DNA of 64,000 nucleotides from Mycolicibacterium peregrinum (GTDB lineage Bacteria; Actinomycetota; Actinomycetes; Mycobacteriales; Mycobacteriaceae). Numbering within the stretch: position 1 is the stretch's first letter; every line of letters begins with the position of its first letter. The stretch is from NCBI RefSeq assembly GCF_002102345.1, contig NZ_LQPP01000033.1, positions 62,001 to 126,000 of the forward strand, given 5' to 3'. A program made the translations under genes and the position numbers. Below are positions 44,336-52,787 of this stretch, in pieces. The notes under the pieces are model-generated. The model searched no databases and was not told the DNA's origin. It worked only from the letters and a program-made list of their open reading frames with translations.

Positions 44336-44341
44336 TAGCGT
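44336..44341 (+). promoter_or_regulatory. Possible -10 box for leaderless GTPase-associated operon
   Basis: TAGCGT fits TANNNT and ends eight bases before GTG 44350. No ribosome-binding site is seen, so transcription could begin at or near the GTG, giving a leaderless mRNA, a frequent arrangement in mycobacteria. Confidence 0.35.
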
Positions 44342-44349
44342 TTCTGGGT

Positions 44350-46374
44350 GTGTCGGCCAGTGTGGGCCAGGCACCTCAGGAGTTCGCGCTGTTCGAGCTG
44401 CCGGATCAGGTGACGCGTAGCGCTCAGGTCCGGCGGGGATTTGGTGTTCTGATGCCCGATCTGTATCCCGTCGACGATCCCGACGACGCGGATCCCCGGC
44501 TGGCGCCGTTGCTGGCCTGGCGTCAGCAACTGGTCGATTCCGGGGCGGTCGCAGCGCGCAGTTTCAAGGAAGCCCATCTCCGGTTGGTGCTCCGGTCGGG
44601 ACGCACCGACGTCGAGCAGATCCGCGAGATGTTGCCGGGTTCGGTGGCAGAACATGCCGAGGACATGGCCCGGGTACTGGCCGACTTGCAGACCCAGGTC
44701 CCCGACAAGCAGCAGCAGCCGTCGGCGGCCGGTGACGTGCACCCGATAGCCTTCCGCCACGGCGAGTCCCGCCCCGGCGTCGTCGAATTGAGTTGGCCGG
44801 ACTATCAAGCCAACGGGGGAGTGGTGCTGTACCGGGTGGTCAGCGCCGAGGACCGGGCGCCCCGATCATCGGAGAACGCCGACCTCGTCGCCGCGACGCC
44901 GTTGTCGGCGGCCAGCGACGACCGGCCGTTGATCGGTCCCGTGCGCTATTACCAGGTCTGGGTCATCACCGGGACGTCTCGCGCGGACGCCCTGAGCACC
45001 CGGCCGGTGCTCTATGCCAGTGGGGTGTTGGTCGCCCCGCCGGCCGATGTGTCCATCCGGGAGGACAGCGGCCTGGTGATCGGGAAGTGGACGTCACCGC
45101 CCGCGACGAAGGCCGTGCACGTGTACCGCATCCCGCTCGAGGACGCTGACGGACCCGCGATCAACGAGTCCCGCTACCGGATCCTGGCCGACGGCGAGCA
45201 CCGGACCGGTTTCGTCGACTCCGGGGCGGCCCGGGGTATGCGCTACCGCTACCGGGCGCGTAGCGCGGTGGACGTCGACGGGGCCGTGCAACTGTCGGAA
45301 CCTGTCGACGCCGACGTGGAGGTGTCTGCGGTGCTCGCCGCGGTCACCGACATCTCGGTGGACACCGCCTTCGACGGTGAGTCGTTCGACGTGTCCTGGG
45401 CGGCTCCCGGAGCAGAAGTGGCGATCTACCTCAGCCAGACCGGTCCGAGCGCGGGGAGTGTCTCCACCGAACTTCCCGAGAACGCCCTCGAGCAGGTGGG
45501 GCTGGCGCCGGACCTACGCCTGCGGCAGCCGGTGGCCAATCAGGCACAACCCGACGGCAGCACCCGCACGCTGATGACCGGGGTGCCGTGGCCCCAGGGC
45601 TGGAGCCGGGCCTATGTCACGCCGGTGACCATCCTGGCCGGGCGGGCCGTGCTCGGCCGCACGGTATCGGCCGTGCACACCGGAACAATCCGCGATGTCG
45701 AACTGGTCGAGTACTGCAACAAGCAGGTGTTGACGTTCGAATGGCCGGCCGGCGCAGCCGGAGTGGTGGTGACTCTCGCGCCCAAGGGGCACGATCCCCG
45801 GGCCGGCCTGACCGGCAGATCCTTCGAGATCTCACTGGAGGACTACGAGAAGTACGGCGGCATGCACCTGACCGGTGCGCTTCCGGTGGGCGGATGTTCA
45901 CTGCACCTGGCGCCGGTGGCGTTCTCCGGCGGCCGACGGGTGACGGGACCGGTTGCCAGCATCGAGTACGCGGGCATGTTGAGGTTGCAGTATGCGGTCC
46001 GGATCGGCCGCGACCCCGGTGGCTTCCCCACCACGGCTACCGTCGCGGTGCGGTCGGAGTACGAACTGCCGGGTTCGCCGGCCTTCGTCCTGGTCAACAA
46101 TCCGCAGCGGATGCCGTTGAGTGTGCACGACGGTAATCCCGTCGACGTCGCACCGCTGGACGCGCAGGGCCAGCTGGCCGACCACCCGTCCAAGTACCTG
46201 CGCTGGACGGCGGCGACGGCGTCGGGCGCCGGTGAACTGTGGGCCGCCAACGTCAGTGGACTGCACGGCTGGATCCGGTTGTTCCTCAACATCACCGACC
46301 CACTCCAGCTGCGCACCGTCGCACTGTTGGACCCGCCGTCGCAGACCTTGCAGCTCACCGCGACGGTGTTATGA
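44350..46374 (+). CDS. Large FnIII-like protein of a GTPase-associated operon
   Basis: About 674 residues starting at GTG 44350, the most plausible start given the divergent neighbour and the start of coding bias. Residues 1-120 form a compact domain (EFALFELPDQVTRSAQVRRGF). The rest is several beta-rich modules of fibronectin type III character, with repeated patterns such as GVVELSWPDYQANGGVVLYRVV, FDVSWAAPGAEVAIYLS and VLTFEWPAGAAGVVVTLAPKG. There is no signal peptide or membrane segment, so it is cytoplasmic. It overlaps the next gene by ATGA. It is probably an adaptor or effector of the GTPase encoded third; function unknown. Confidence 0.78.
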   Translation: MSASVGQAPQEFALFELPDQVTRSAQVRRGFGVLMPDLYPVDDPDDADPRLAPLLAWRQQLVDSGAVAARSFKEAHLRLVLRSGRTDVEQIREMLPGSVAEHAEDMARVLADLQTQVPDKQQQPSAAGDVHPIAFRHGESRPGVVELSWPDYQANGGVVLYRVVSAEDRAPRSSENADLVAATPLSAASDDRPLIGPVRYYQVWVITGTSRADALSTRPVLYASGVLVAPPADVSIREDSGLVIGKWTSPPATKAVHVYRIPLEDADGPAINESRYRILADGEHRTGFVDSGAARGMRYRYRARSAVDVDGAVQLSEPVDADVEVSAVLAAVTDISVDTAFDGESFDVSWAAPGAEVAIYLSQTGPSAGSVSTELPENALEQVGLAPDLRLRQPVANQAQPDGSTRTLMTGVPWPQGWSRAYVTPVTILAGRAVLGRTVSAVHTGTIRDVELVEYCNKQVLTFEWPAGAAGVVVTLAPKGHDPRAGLTGRSFEISLEDYEKYGGMHLTGALPVGGCSLHLAPVAFSGGRRVTGPVASIEYAGMLRLQYAVRIGRDPGGFPTTATVAVRSEYELPGSPAFVLVNNPQRMPLSVHDGNPVDVAPLDAQGQLADHPSKYLRWTAATASGAGELWAANVSGLHGWIRLFLNITDPLQLRTVALLDPPSQTLQLTATVL

Positions 46375-48833
46375 CGTCGCGTTACGGCCAGCTCACCTAC
46401 ACGTCGTTCGATGCCGTCGGGACCGTCGGCGGCTGGCAGGTCAAGGAAACGACCGGTGGGCTCACGCCCGCGGAGACCCAGACGTTGATGGCCGGCGTGC
46501 ACACAGTCTTCCGGCCGGTGGGGCAGACACCCGACTTCCCGACCCCAGAGCAGCTCGAGCAGGGCCCGCGCCGGCTGGCGTACCGCGATGTCCCCGGCGG
46601 CGCGGGGTACTGGCACACCTTCCCGGCGGGGCCCGACAGCACGGGCCGGCCGGGCAACGTGTTCGCCCACGTGCTGTTGGACCGTGCGCCCGACACCCAC
46701 CCGCGCTGCCGGGCCATCGAACGGTGGCGGTCACCGCACTGGCTGCAGCCTTACGGCCCCGCCGCGGTGGCCCGGGCCGAACTCCCGGGGGACCTGCCGG
46801 AGCTGGGCAGCACGGTGACCAAGGACAGCGCAGTCGCATTCGCGCTGGATACCACCACCTGGCGGCTGGCCACGCTGTTCGCGCTCCTGGATGCGGTGGC
46901 CGCGGCGCTCGCGGGCGGGCCGCCGGTGGTGCTGGGTGTGCAGTCTCCAGATGCCGCCGCACAGTGGATTGGTCTGGTGAGTTTCCTGATGTCGCCGGGC
47001 ACCGCGGCGAGGCTGAGCTTCTCCACCTTCGACCGCGCAGAGCAGGTCGCGCCGCACAACGGTCAGGTGCTGAGCGCGGTGCCGTTGGAGGACCTTTCCG
47101 CGGTCGAACCCGGCCTGGTGGTGATCAGCGAATCCGAGCCCGTGTCGCTGGGTGAGCTCGGCGGAGATCCGCACCGCACCGCGGGCGGACACCGGATCGA
47201 GGTGACCCGATGGTCGGTGATGGCGCAGGTGGTGCTGCTCGATGTGGCGTCGGCACGCGGTGCCCTCGATGACATCGACACGTATTCCAGCCAGGTTCGC
47301 GATGACGGGCTGCATCCGGCCTGGCCGATCGCGATGGCGGTGGCCGGGAACCCGGAGTTCGCGGACGCGCAGGCCGAGGCCCATGAGGTGATCGCCGCGC
47401 ATTCTCCCGCGGGCGCGCTGGTCGGGTCCGCCGCGGCGTACATCATCGCCGACGTACTCGCCGTTGTGGTGGGCGTCACCACCGCCGACGCCTGGCGGGC
47501 GCGGCACGAGCTTCCGGAGGGCGCCGGAGCGACATACGCCGATGCCACCTACTTCGCCCGGGCCATCGTCGACGACGCGTGGATGGCGCAGGACGGACCA
47601 ATCCCGTTGGGGCCGAGAACGTTTCACGGGAAACCAACGCCTTCGTCGTTGCGGGTGGCCATCGGACCGGCACTGGACCGCGGCAGGCAGCAGGGCGCCG
47701 GCCGGTTGCTACGGGTCGTCGACCTGCTGTTGCGGGCGGGCGTTGTCGATGACCGACTCCAGATCGCCCTCACCGATGGTGTGCTGCCCGGCCTGGCTGA
47801 TCCGCGCGCGCGGGGGGTGATCGGCGGCGCCGACCGGCTGGCGTTGGGCACCTGGTTGCTGCGCTGCGACGTCGAGGGCAGCGTCATCGGCGACGACGTG
47901 CTGGACTGGTTGGCCGAGGCCGGCCCGGTGCCCGAGCCCGCTGAACTCGCCGCTGCCCAGCCCTGGGATTCGGTGTGGATCCGCGCCGCGCTGCGCGGGC
48001 TGCGGGCGCGTCGGAGCGGAGCGCGGCATCCGGGTGATGCCGGCGCACAGTTGTGGTGGCTGCGGACTACCGATCCGGACAGCTTCCAGGCCGCCGCCGC
48101 GGCCTCGGTCTGGAATCCGCGGGATCTCCTGCTGGCGGTCGGTGCCGACAAGCTGCCGGGCCGGGCCGCCGTGCGCACACTTGTCGGCGCCGCGGATTCG
48201 GCAGCACTGCAGCAGTTGGCCGGCAAGGTGATCGACGACAACGACAACGGTGACGGCGTGGTGGTGGCCTGCGCAGCGGTCCGACACATCGAGCCGCGGA
48301 ACTGGTTGCAGCAGCGATATCTGCATACCCACCAGAGCGCGTACGCGCCGCTGTGGGATCAGGTGCTGGCCGAGGTAGAACCGGAATCCGTCCACCCGGA
48401 CTTCTCGGTGCGGCTGCTGGCCTTCGCCCTGTTGGGAGTGCTCGCCGGGCAGCCCTATCCGCAGGCCTGTAACGCTTTGGCCGCTGAAACCGGTTGTGGC
48501 GCACAGGCAGTGGCCCGGGTACTACCGTTGGTCGACGGCGGCCAGTTGGCGCCGGTGACGGTGGTGGCGCTCAGCCTGTTGCGCAACGCGGCAGCCGAGT
48601 CAGCCGCCTACGCCCCTGATCCGGTGGAGCAGCTCGCGGGCGTACTGGCCGGAAAGCTGGCTGCCACGATGGGCGGCGCGGACGCGGAATCCGTGGTGGT
48701 GTTGATGGCGCAGTTGTCGGGTGATTCCTCTGAGGGGACGATGCGCGGGTACCGGAAGATGGTGGACAGGCTGCTGACGCGGCGGGGTGCGAATCCGTCG
48801 CTGGCGGAACGACTGAGGGGGAGCCGGGGCTGA
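46371..48833 (+). CDS. GTPase-associated protein 1 (GAP1)-like large protein
   Basis: 820 residues, soluble, no membrane segment. The N-terminus has a distinctive start, YGQLTYTSFDAVGTVGGWQVKET, then YRDVPGGAGYWHTFPAG. These resemble the GTPase-associated protein 1 N-terminal domain type 2 defined by comparative genomics of prokaryotic conflict systems. The middle (about 130-330) and the helical C-terminal half lack motifs that I can name. Starts at ATG 46371 overlapping the previous stop; the GTPase gene begins one base after its own stop. The domain name is from memory and needs an HMM check. Confidence 0.72.
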   Translation: MTSRYGQLTYTSFDAVGTVGGWQVKETTGGLTPAETQTLMAGVHTVFRPVGQTPDFPTPEQLEQGPRRLAYRDVPGGAGYWHTFPAGPDSTGRPGNVFAHVLLDRAPDTHPRCRAIERWRSPHWLQPYGPAAVARAELPGDLPELGSTVTKDSAVAFALDTTTWRLATLFALLDAVAAALAGGPPVVLGVQSPDAAAQWIGLVSFLMSPGTAARLSFSTFDRAEQVAPHNGQVLSAVPLEDLSAVEPGLVVISESEPVSLGELGGDPHRTAGGHRIEVTRWSVMAQVVLLDVASARGALDDIDTYSSQVRDDGLHPAWPIAMAVAGNPEFADAQAEAHEVIAAHSPAGALVGSAAAYIIADVLAVVVGVTTADAWRARHELPEGAGATYADATYFARAIVDDAWMAQDGPIPLGPRTFHGKPTPSSLRVAIGPALDRGRQQGAGRLLRVVDLLLRAGVVDDRLQIALTDGVLPGLADPRARGVIGGADRLALGTWLLRCDVEGSVIGDDVLDWLAEAGPVPEPAELAAAQPWDSVWIRAALRGLRARRSGARHPGDAGAQLWWLRTTDPDSFQAAAAASVWNPRDLLLAVGADKLPGRAAVRTLVGAADSAALQQLAGKVIDDNDNGDGVVVACAAVRHIEPRNWLQQRYLHTHQSAYAPLWDQVLAEVEPESVHPDFSVRLLAFALLGVLAGQPYPQACNALAAETGCGAQAVARVLPLVDGGQLAPVTVVALSLLRNAAAESAAYAPDPVEQLAGVLAGKLAATMGGADAESVVVLMAQLSGDSSEGTMRGYRKMVDRLLTRRGANPSLAERLRGSRG

Positions 48834-48834
48834 C

Positions 48835-49992
48835 ATGAGCAAGTGCCCACGTTGCTTCACCCAGCTGAGTCCCAACAACCATCTGTGGACCCTGCCCGCT
48901 CAGGCCGGCGGCACCCGGTACCGCGACGATGTCGCCTCGGCCTATGTGGGCGCACCCGCCGACTGCGGCCCGCTGTACACCTGGACCCGGTCTCCGGGAT
49001 ACAACGGTCCGCCGCCTCCGGTGTCCGAGGCGAACCGGGCGTTGCAGGGGCCCGCGGTGGAGATCTGTCCGGTCTGCCACTTCACCCTCCCCGAGGGTTT
49101 CCGGGAGGGCCACGCCATCTGCATCGCGCTGGCCGGCGCGCGGGCGACGGGCAAGAGCCTCTACATCGCCGTGCTGATCAAGCAGCTGGAATTGCTCTGC
49201 GAGCGGTTCGGTGTGGTGTTGGAACCGGTCACCCGGGCCACTGCGCAGAACTACGCCACGAACTACGAAGGCCCGCTGTATGTGCAGCGAGGCTTGCTGC
49301 CTCCCACTCCGACGGTGCACACCCAGGCTCCGAATCAGCGTGAACCCCTGGTGTTTTCGATCGGGATCTGGCACGGCGTGCGCCGGTTCCTGGTACTGCG
49401 CGACGTGGCGGGCGAGGACCTGGAGAACGGTGACCTGCGCGCGCCGCCCTTCCAGTTCTTCGGTCACGCCGACGCGGTGTTCTTCATGTTCGACCCGCTG
49501 CGGGTCAAGGCCATCCGCGATCAACTGCAGGATCTGCTGCCGCCTCAGCCTTTCAGCGGTGGGGAGCCGCGTTCGGTCCTGGGAAATCTGCTGGTGGCGG
49601 TCAACCCGGGACAGCCGAAGCTGGCGGTGATCCTGTCCAAGTTCGACGTGCTGCGGGCCCTGCGTGATGTGCAGGGTTCGGAATGGTCGCTGGTCATGTC
49701 CAACGGGGGAGCGGCGTTCCTGCGGGACACCTCCGACGGCAAGCAGTACGACGACGTCGACGGCCAACTGCTCGATCAGGAGGTGCGCAGCCTGCTGGTA
49801 CGTCTGCACGGCGGCTCGATCGTGTCGGCCGTGGAGAACCCGTCGGCCGGAGCGCGGCTGGCCACCCGCTACTTCGCGGTGTCGGCGCTCGGGCACCCGC
49901 CGACCGGAAACCGGCTGCACGCCAGGGGGATTGCCCCATTCCGCTGTGTGGATCCGGTGCGGTGGGTGACCTCTCAATTCGGCGTGCTGTAG
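48835..49992 (+). CDS. Zinc-ribbon TRAFAC-like GTPase
   Basis: A 385-residue protein. Two CxxC pairs, Cys4/Cys7 and Cys78/Cys81, form a split zinc ribbon. The GTPase core has Walker A GARATGKS (101-108), Walker B LRDVAGED (188-195), an NKxD-like SKFD (268-271) and a SAL motif (350-352). Such proteins with a zinc ribbon and two associated large proteins define a predicted GTPase/GAP conflict or signalling system in actinobacteria. Nucleotide preference for GTP is inferred from SKFD. It is the last gene of the three-gene operon. Confidence 0.8.
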   Translation: MSKCPRCFTQLSPNNHLWTLPAQAGGTRYRDDVASAYVGAPADCGPLYTWTRSPGYNGPPPPVSEANRALQGPAVEICPVCHFTLPEGFREGHAICIALAGARATGKSLYIAVLIKQLELLCERFGVVLEPVTRATAQNYATNYEGPLYVQRGLLPPTPTVHTQAPNQREPLVFSIGIWHGVRRFLVLRDVAGEDLENGDLRAPPFQFFGHADAVFFMFDPLRVKAIRDQLQDLLPPQPFSGGEPRSVLGNLLVAVNPGQPKLAVILSKFDVLRALRDVQGSEWSLVMSNGGAAFLRDTSDGKQYDDVDGQLLDQEVRSLLVRLHGGSIVSAVENPSAGARLATRYFAVSALGHPPTGNRLHARGIAPFRCVDPVRWVTSQFGVL

Positions 49993-50075
49993 GCGGCCGG
50001 TCCGGTTACCGACCGCGTTCGCGGAGGCCGGCGAGGCCGTGGCTATGGTGGGCTGACCGATCAGAGAGGTGACAG

Positions 50076-50585
50076 GTGGGCAAGAACGAGCGCACGAAGA
50101 TCGTCATGAGTGACGATGAGATCGCCGAATTCATCGAGCGCAGCCGAACCGCGACGATGGCTACCGTGCTGCCCAGCGGCCGACCGCACCTGGTCGCCAT
50201 GTGGTATGCGGTGCTCGACGGTGAGATCTGGTTCGAGACGAAAGCCAAGTCGCAGAAGGCGGTCAACCTGCGCCGCGACCCCACGATCACGACGATGATC
50301 GAGGACGGCGACACCTACAACACGCTGCGTGGGGTGTCGATCGACGGCACCGCGGAGATCGTCGACGACCCGGAAACCATTCTGCGCGTGGGTATCAGCG
50401 TGTGGAAGCGCTACACCGGTCCCTACACCGAGGAGATGCGCCCGTTCGTCGACCAGATGATGAACAACCGCATCGCGGTGCGGGTCGTGCCCTCTCGGCT
50501 GCGCAGCTGGGACCACCGCAAGCTCGGGCTGCCCGAGATGCCGGTGGGCGGCAGCACTGCGCAGTACCTGAGCGCCGGCAATTGA
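50076..50585 (+). CDS. PPOX-class (pyridoxamine 5'-phosphate oxidase-like) oxidoreductase
   Basis: A 169-residue split-barrel flavin/F420-binding protein. The pattern SRTATMATVLPSGRPHLVAMWYAVLDGEIWFETKAKSQKAVNLRRDPTITTMIE is typical of the PPOX family, with EIVDDPE and RIAVRVVPSRLRSWDHRKL near the end. Mycobacterial members often use F420H2. Start GTG 50076 has AGAGG upstream. It converges with the pirin gene, only four bases away. Confidence 0.88.
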   Translation: MGKNERTKIVMSDDEIAEFIERSRTATMATVLPSGRPHLVAMWYAVLDGEIWFETKAKSQKAVNLRRDPTITTMIEDGDTYNTLRGVSIDGTAEIVDDPETILRVGISVWKRYTGPYTEEMRPFVDQMMNNRIAVRVVPSRLRSWDHRKLGLPEMPVGGSTAQYLSAGN

Positions 50586-50589
50586 ACCC

Positions 50590-51558
50590 CTAGCTCGCCG
50601 GCCGCGGCCGCGGCTTGAGCCGCCCGTTCGGCAGGGGCGGCGCGGGTAACCGGGCGATGTTCCCGACATAGCCCTGCACGTCGCCGAAGCGTGCGTCGTT
50701 GGCCTGCCACAGTTCTCGGTAGGTCGCGATGTCGTCGTGGCTGCGGCCGACGAAGTTCCACCACATCACCAGTTCCTCGGTGAATGGCGGTCCGCCGAGC
50801 AGAATCGCCCGGGCCGGGCCGATACCGCGGTTGGCCAGGTGAAGCTGCGCGCGCCCCGGGGCCTGGTAGCCCAGATCGGCGACCGCCAGCGTGGTGCCGC
50901 ACACCTCGATCGCACCCTGGTCCAGTAGCACGCCATGTTCGAAGGCCGGATCGACGTCGAGCGTCAGTTCGGCACCCGCGTCGAGGTCGATCTGGGCGCC
51001 CAACAGCGGCGTGAAGGTGTGCACCGGTGACTGCGATTGCTCCAGTTCGCCGAGGAACACCCGGATGGTGGCGCCGTCGACAGTTCGCGGCGCGGGAGCG
51101 TGGTGCGCGAAATCGCGGCCGGTGTCGCGGGCGGCATCGGGCAGCGCCACCCACAGCTGGACGCCGTGCAGGACCGTCGTCTCCGGGGTCGAGACCTCCG
51201 AGTGGCAGATCCCGGCACCGGCCGTCATCAGGTTCAGTTCACCCGGGCGGACCATGGCGTGGATCCCGGCGCTGTCGCGATGTTCGATCAGGCCCTCGAA
51301 AAGCCAACTCACGGTCTGCAACCCCGTATGGGGATGAGGCGGTACGTCCATGCCTCTGCCCGCGGCTCGCACGTCGTGCGGCCCGTAGTGGTCGGCGAAA
51401 CACCAGGCGCCGATCATCGACCGGTCCCGTTGCGGCAGGGTGCGTCGGACCAGCAGTGCGCGCGGCCCGCCCAGCGGTACCTCCCGCGGATGCAGCACCC
51501 CGGTGAACTCCGAGTTGGTGCAGGTGACTTCGGCGGGCGCCGCGTCGGTGTTGCTCAT
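50590..51558 (-). CDS. Pirin family protein
   Basis: A 322-residue cupin-fold protein. The metal site includes the conserved HPHTGLQTVSWLFEG segment and the following MTAGAGICHSE. The C-terminal part has ARAILLGGPPFTEELVMWWNFVGRSHDDI, the typical pirin ending. Bacterial pirins include quercetin dioxygenases and regulators of unknown target. Start ATG 51558 follows the conserved part; the open frame extends upstream without conservation. Divergent from the DivIVA-like gene 45 bases away. Confidence 0.92.
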   Translation of the reverse strand: MSNTDAAPAEVTCTNSEFTGVLHPREVPLGGPRALLVRRTLPQRDRSMIGAWCFADHYGPHDVRAAGRGMDVPPHPHTGLQTVSWLFEGLIEHRDSAGIHAMVRPGELNLMTAGAGICHSEVSTPETTVLHGVQLWVALPDAARDTGRDFAHHAPAPRTVDGATIRVFLGELEQSQSPVHTFTPLLGAQIDLDAGAELTLDVDPAFEHGVLLDQGAIEVCGTTLAVADLGYQAPGRAQLHLANRGIGPARAILLGGPPFTEELVMWWNFVGRSHDDIATYRELWQANDARFGDVQGYVGNIARLPAPPLPNGRLKPRPRPAS

Positions 51559-51603
51559 GAACCTCACGGTAACCGCGTCGGGCGGCCCCGGTGCGCGGTT
51601 AGC

Positions 51604-51870
51604 ATGACCGGCATGACCGGGGGATTGACTGCCGAAGATGTTCGCAGCACCGAATTTTCGAAGCCGCCGCTGGGCAAGCGGGGTTACGACAAGAAGTCGG
51701 TCGACGACTTTCTGGCGTTGGTGGCCCGCAGGCTCGACGGGCGCGGGCACCTGGGCCCCGATGACGTCCGCAACATCGTGTTCCCGAAGCCGCCGATGTT
51801 TCAGCGCGGCTACAACGAGGACGATGTGGATGCTCTGCTCGACGCGGTGGTCGTCACGCTCGAGCGGTAG
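51604..51870 (+). CDS. Small DivIVA-domain protein with internal duplication
   Basis: An 88-residue protein made of two similar halves. The first is LTAEDVRSTEFSKPPLGKRGY and then VDDFLALVARRL. The second is LGPDDVRNIVFPKPPMFQRGY and then VDALLDAVVVTL. Each looks like the N-terminal DivIVA/Wag31 motif with F-KPP-RGY and VDxFL. A membrane- or pole-binding role similar to DivIVA is possible but unproven. ATG 51604 is the first of two in-frame ATGs, and it diverges from pirin. Confidence 0.8.
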   Translation: MTGMTGGLTAEDVRSTEFSKPPLGKRGYDKKSVDDFLALVARRLDGRGHLGPDDVRNIVFPKPPMFQRGYNEDDVDALLDAVVVTLER

Positions 51871-51946
51871 CGGGGGAAGAAGTTGGGGGACGGTGCCGTC
51901 ACTGCGCCTCGCGGCGAGTGGTCGCTCGAAGCGACGGTTCTGGTGT

Positions 51947-52003
51947 GGGGCCCGGGGCAATGCCCGACACCGTCCGCAGGTGTAACGACATACCCCGGGC
52001 CCC
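51947..52003. repeat. 11-base perfect inverted repeat with 35-base spacer
   Basis: GGGGCCCGGGG at 51947-51957 and CCCCGGGCCCC at 51993-52003. It lies between the DivIVA-like gene and whiB5. A smaller hairpin, GTCGCT/AGCGAC (51921-51935), lies just before. These may form a terminator-like or cruciform structure. Confidence 0.7.
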
Positions 52004-52108
52004 TATTCCTCCCCCAGTGGAAACTCGCCCCTGCCCTGCCGTCCCCTCGAATCGGCAGCGAAAGGGCCAGACAAACGATCTGGTGAAAGCGGTGTTGCGA
52101 GAGCGGGA

Positions 52109-52402
52109 TCAGGCGGCTTCGGGGAAGACCAGGCCGAGCTTGCGCACTGGATAGCCGTTGCGCTCGGCCAGCGATCGCAGCTGCTTGAGCGCGAAGCTAC
52201 GGCCACGGCCGGCCTCGGGAACCATGATTCCGGCCCAAAGTCCTTCGGCGCGAGGCAGTTCGCAGGCCTCGCGAGCGCACAGCCAGCGCCGGGGGCATTC
52301 CCGGCAGATGACCTTGGCCTGGTCGTCAGGGGTGGAGGTCCACCGCTCCGGGTTGGTGGTGCAGACGCCGAGCGGGATGCCGTTGGCCATGAGTGCGTTC
52401 AT
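52109..52402 (-). CDS. whiB5: WhiB-family iron-sulfur regulator WhiB5
   Basis: A 97-residue protein. Four conserved cysteines at 14, 33, 36 and 42 (Cys, then CxxC, then x5-Cys) bind a 4Fe-4S cluster; an additional Cys47 is present. The GLWAGI turn is at 55-60 and a basic C-terminal segment includes RGRSFALKQLR. Position beside the XRE regulator and downstream of the fhaA cluster matches WhiB5 of M. tuberculosis. ATG 52402 is chosen for GGAG upstream. WhiB5 is linked to virulence and ESX expression in M. tuberculosis. Confidence 0.88.
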   Translation of the reverse strand: MNALMANGIPLGVCTTNPERWTSTPDDQAKVICRECPRRWLCAREACELPRAEGLWAGIMVPEAGRGRSFALKQLRSLAERNGYPVRKLGLVFPEAA

Positions 52403-52787
52403 GCTGCTGCTCCTGTTAGGGCTCTTTGTTGCGGTGTCTACCGCGTTGAGGGGAACGCTATAGCAAGAACTGTAGCGATGCAACAGTTTGATCGAAACCG
52501 CAGCGGTGCAACGCTACGGAAATTTGCAATGGTAACGATGCGGAGCCACCAGCGGAAAGTCGATATAGATCTAAAAGTGCACGTCAGGCTGCCACTGGGT
52601 ACTTCGATGTACCCGTAGCAGGGCTGCGGTTTGTCCGGTCTAGAAGGCGTAGCGTCAGGGTTGTTTGCTACAGATGCGAAAAACCCAAGGTGTAGCGGTG
52701 CTGCGGTCTGGGGTTAGGATTGAGGGGTCCCGGCAACCGCTCCAGCGCCCGCTGAAGCTGAGCACATCGGCGAGGAAACAGCCCCGT
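52403..52787. promoter_or_regulatory. Divergent whiB5/XRE promoter region with repeated motif
   Basis: 385 bases between two divergent regulatory genes, no gene seen. A motif close to GTAGCGRTGC recurs: 52472-52481, 52500-52509 (GCAGCGGTGC), 52532-52541 (GTAACGATGC), 52692-52701, and reversed at 52508-52517 as GCAACGCTAC. This suggests binding sites for a regulator, possibly one of the two neighbours. Confidence 0.6.
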
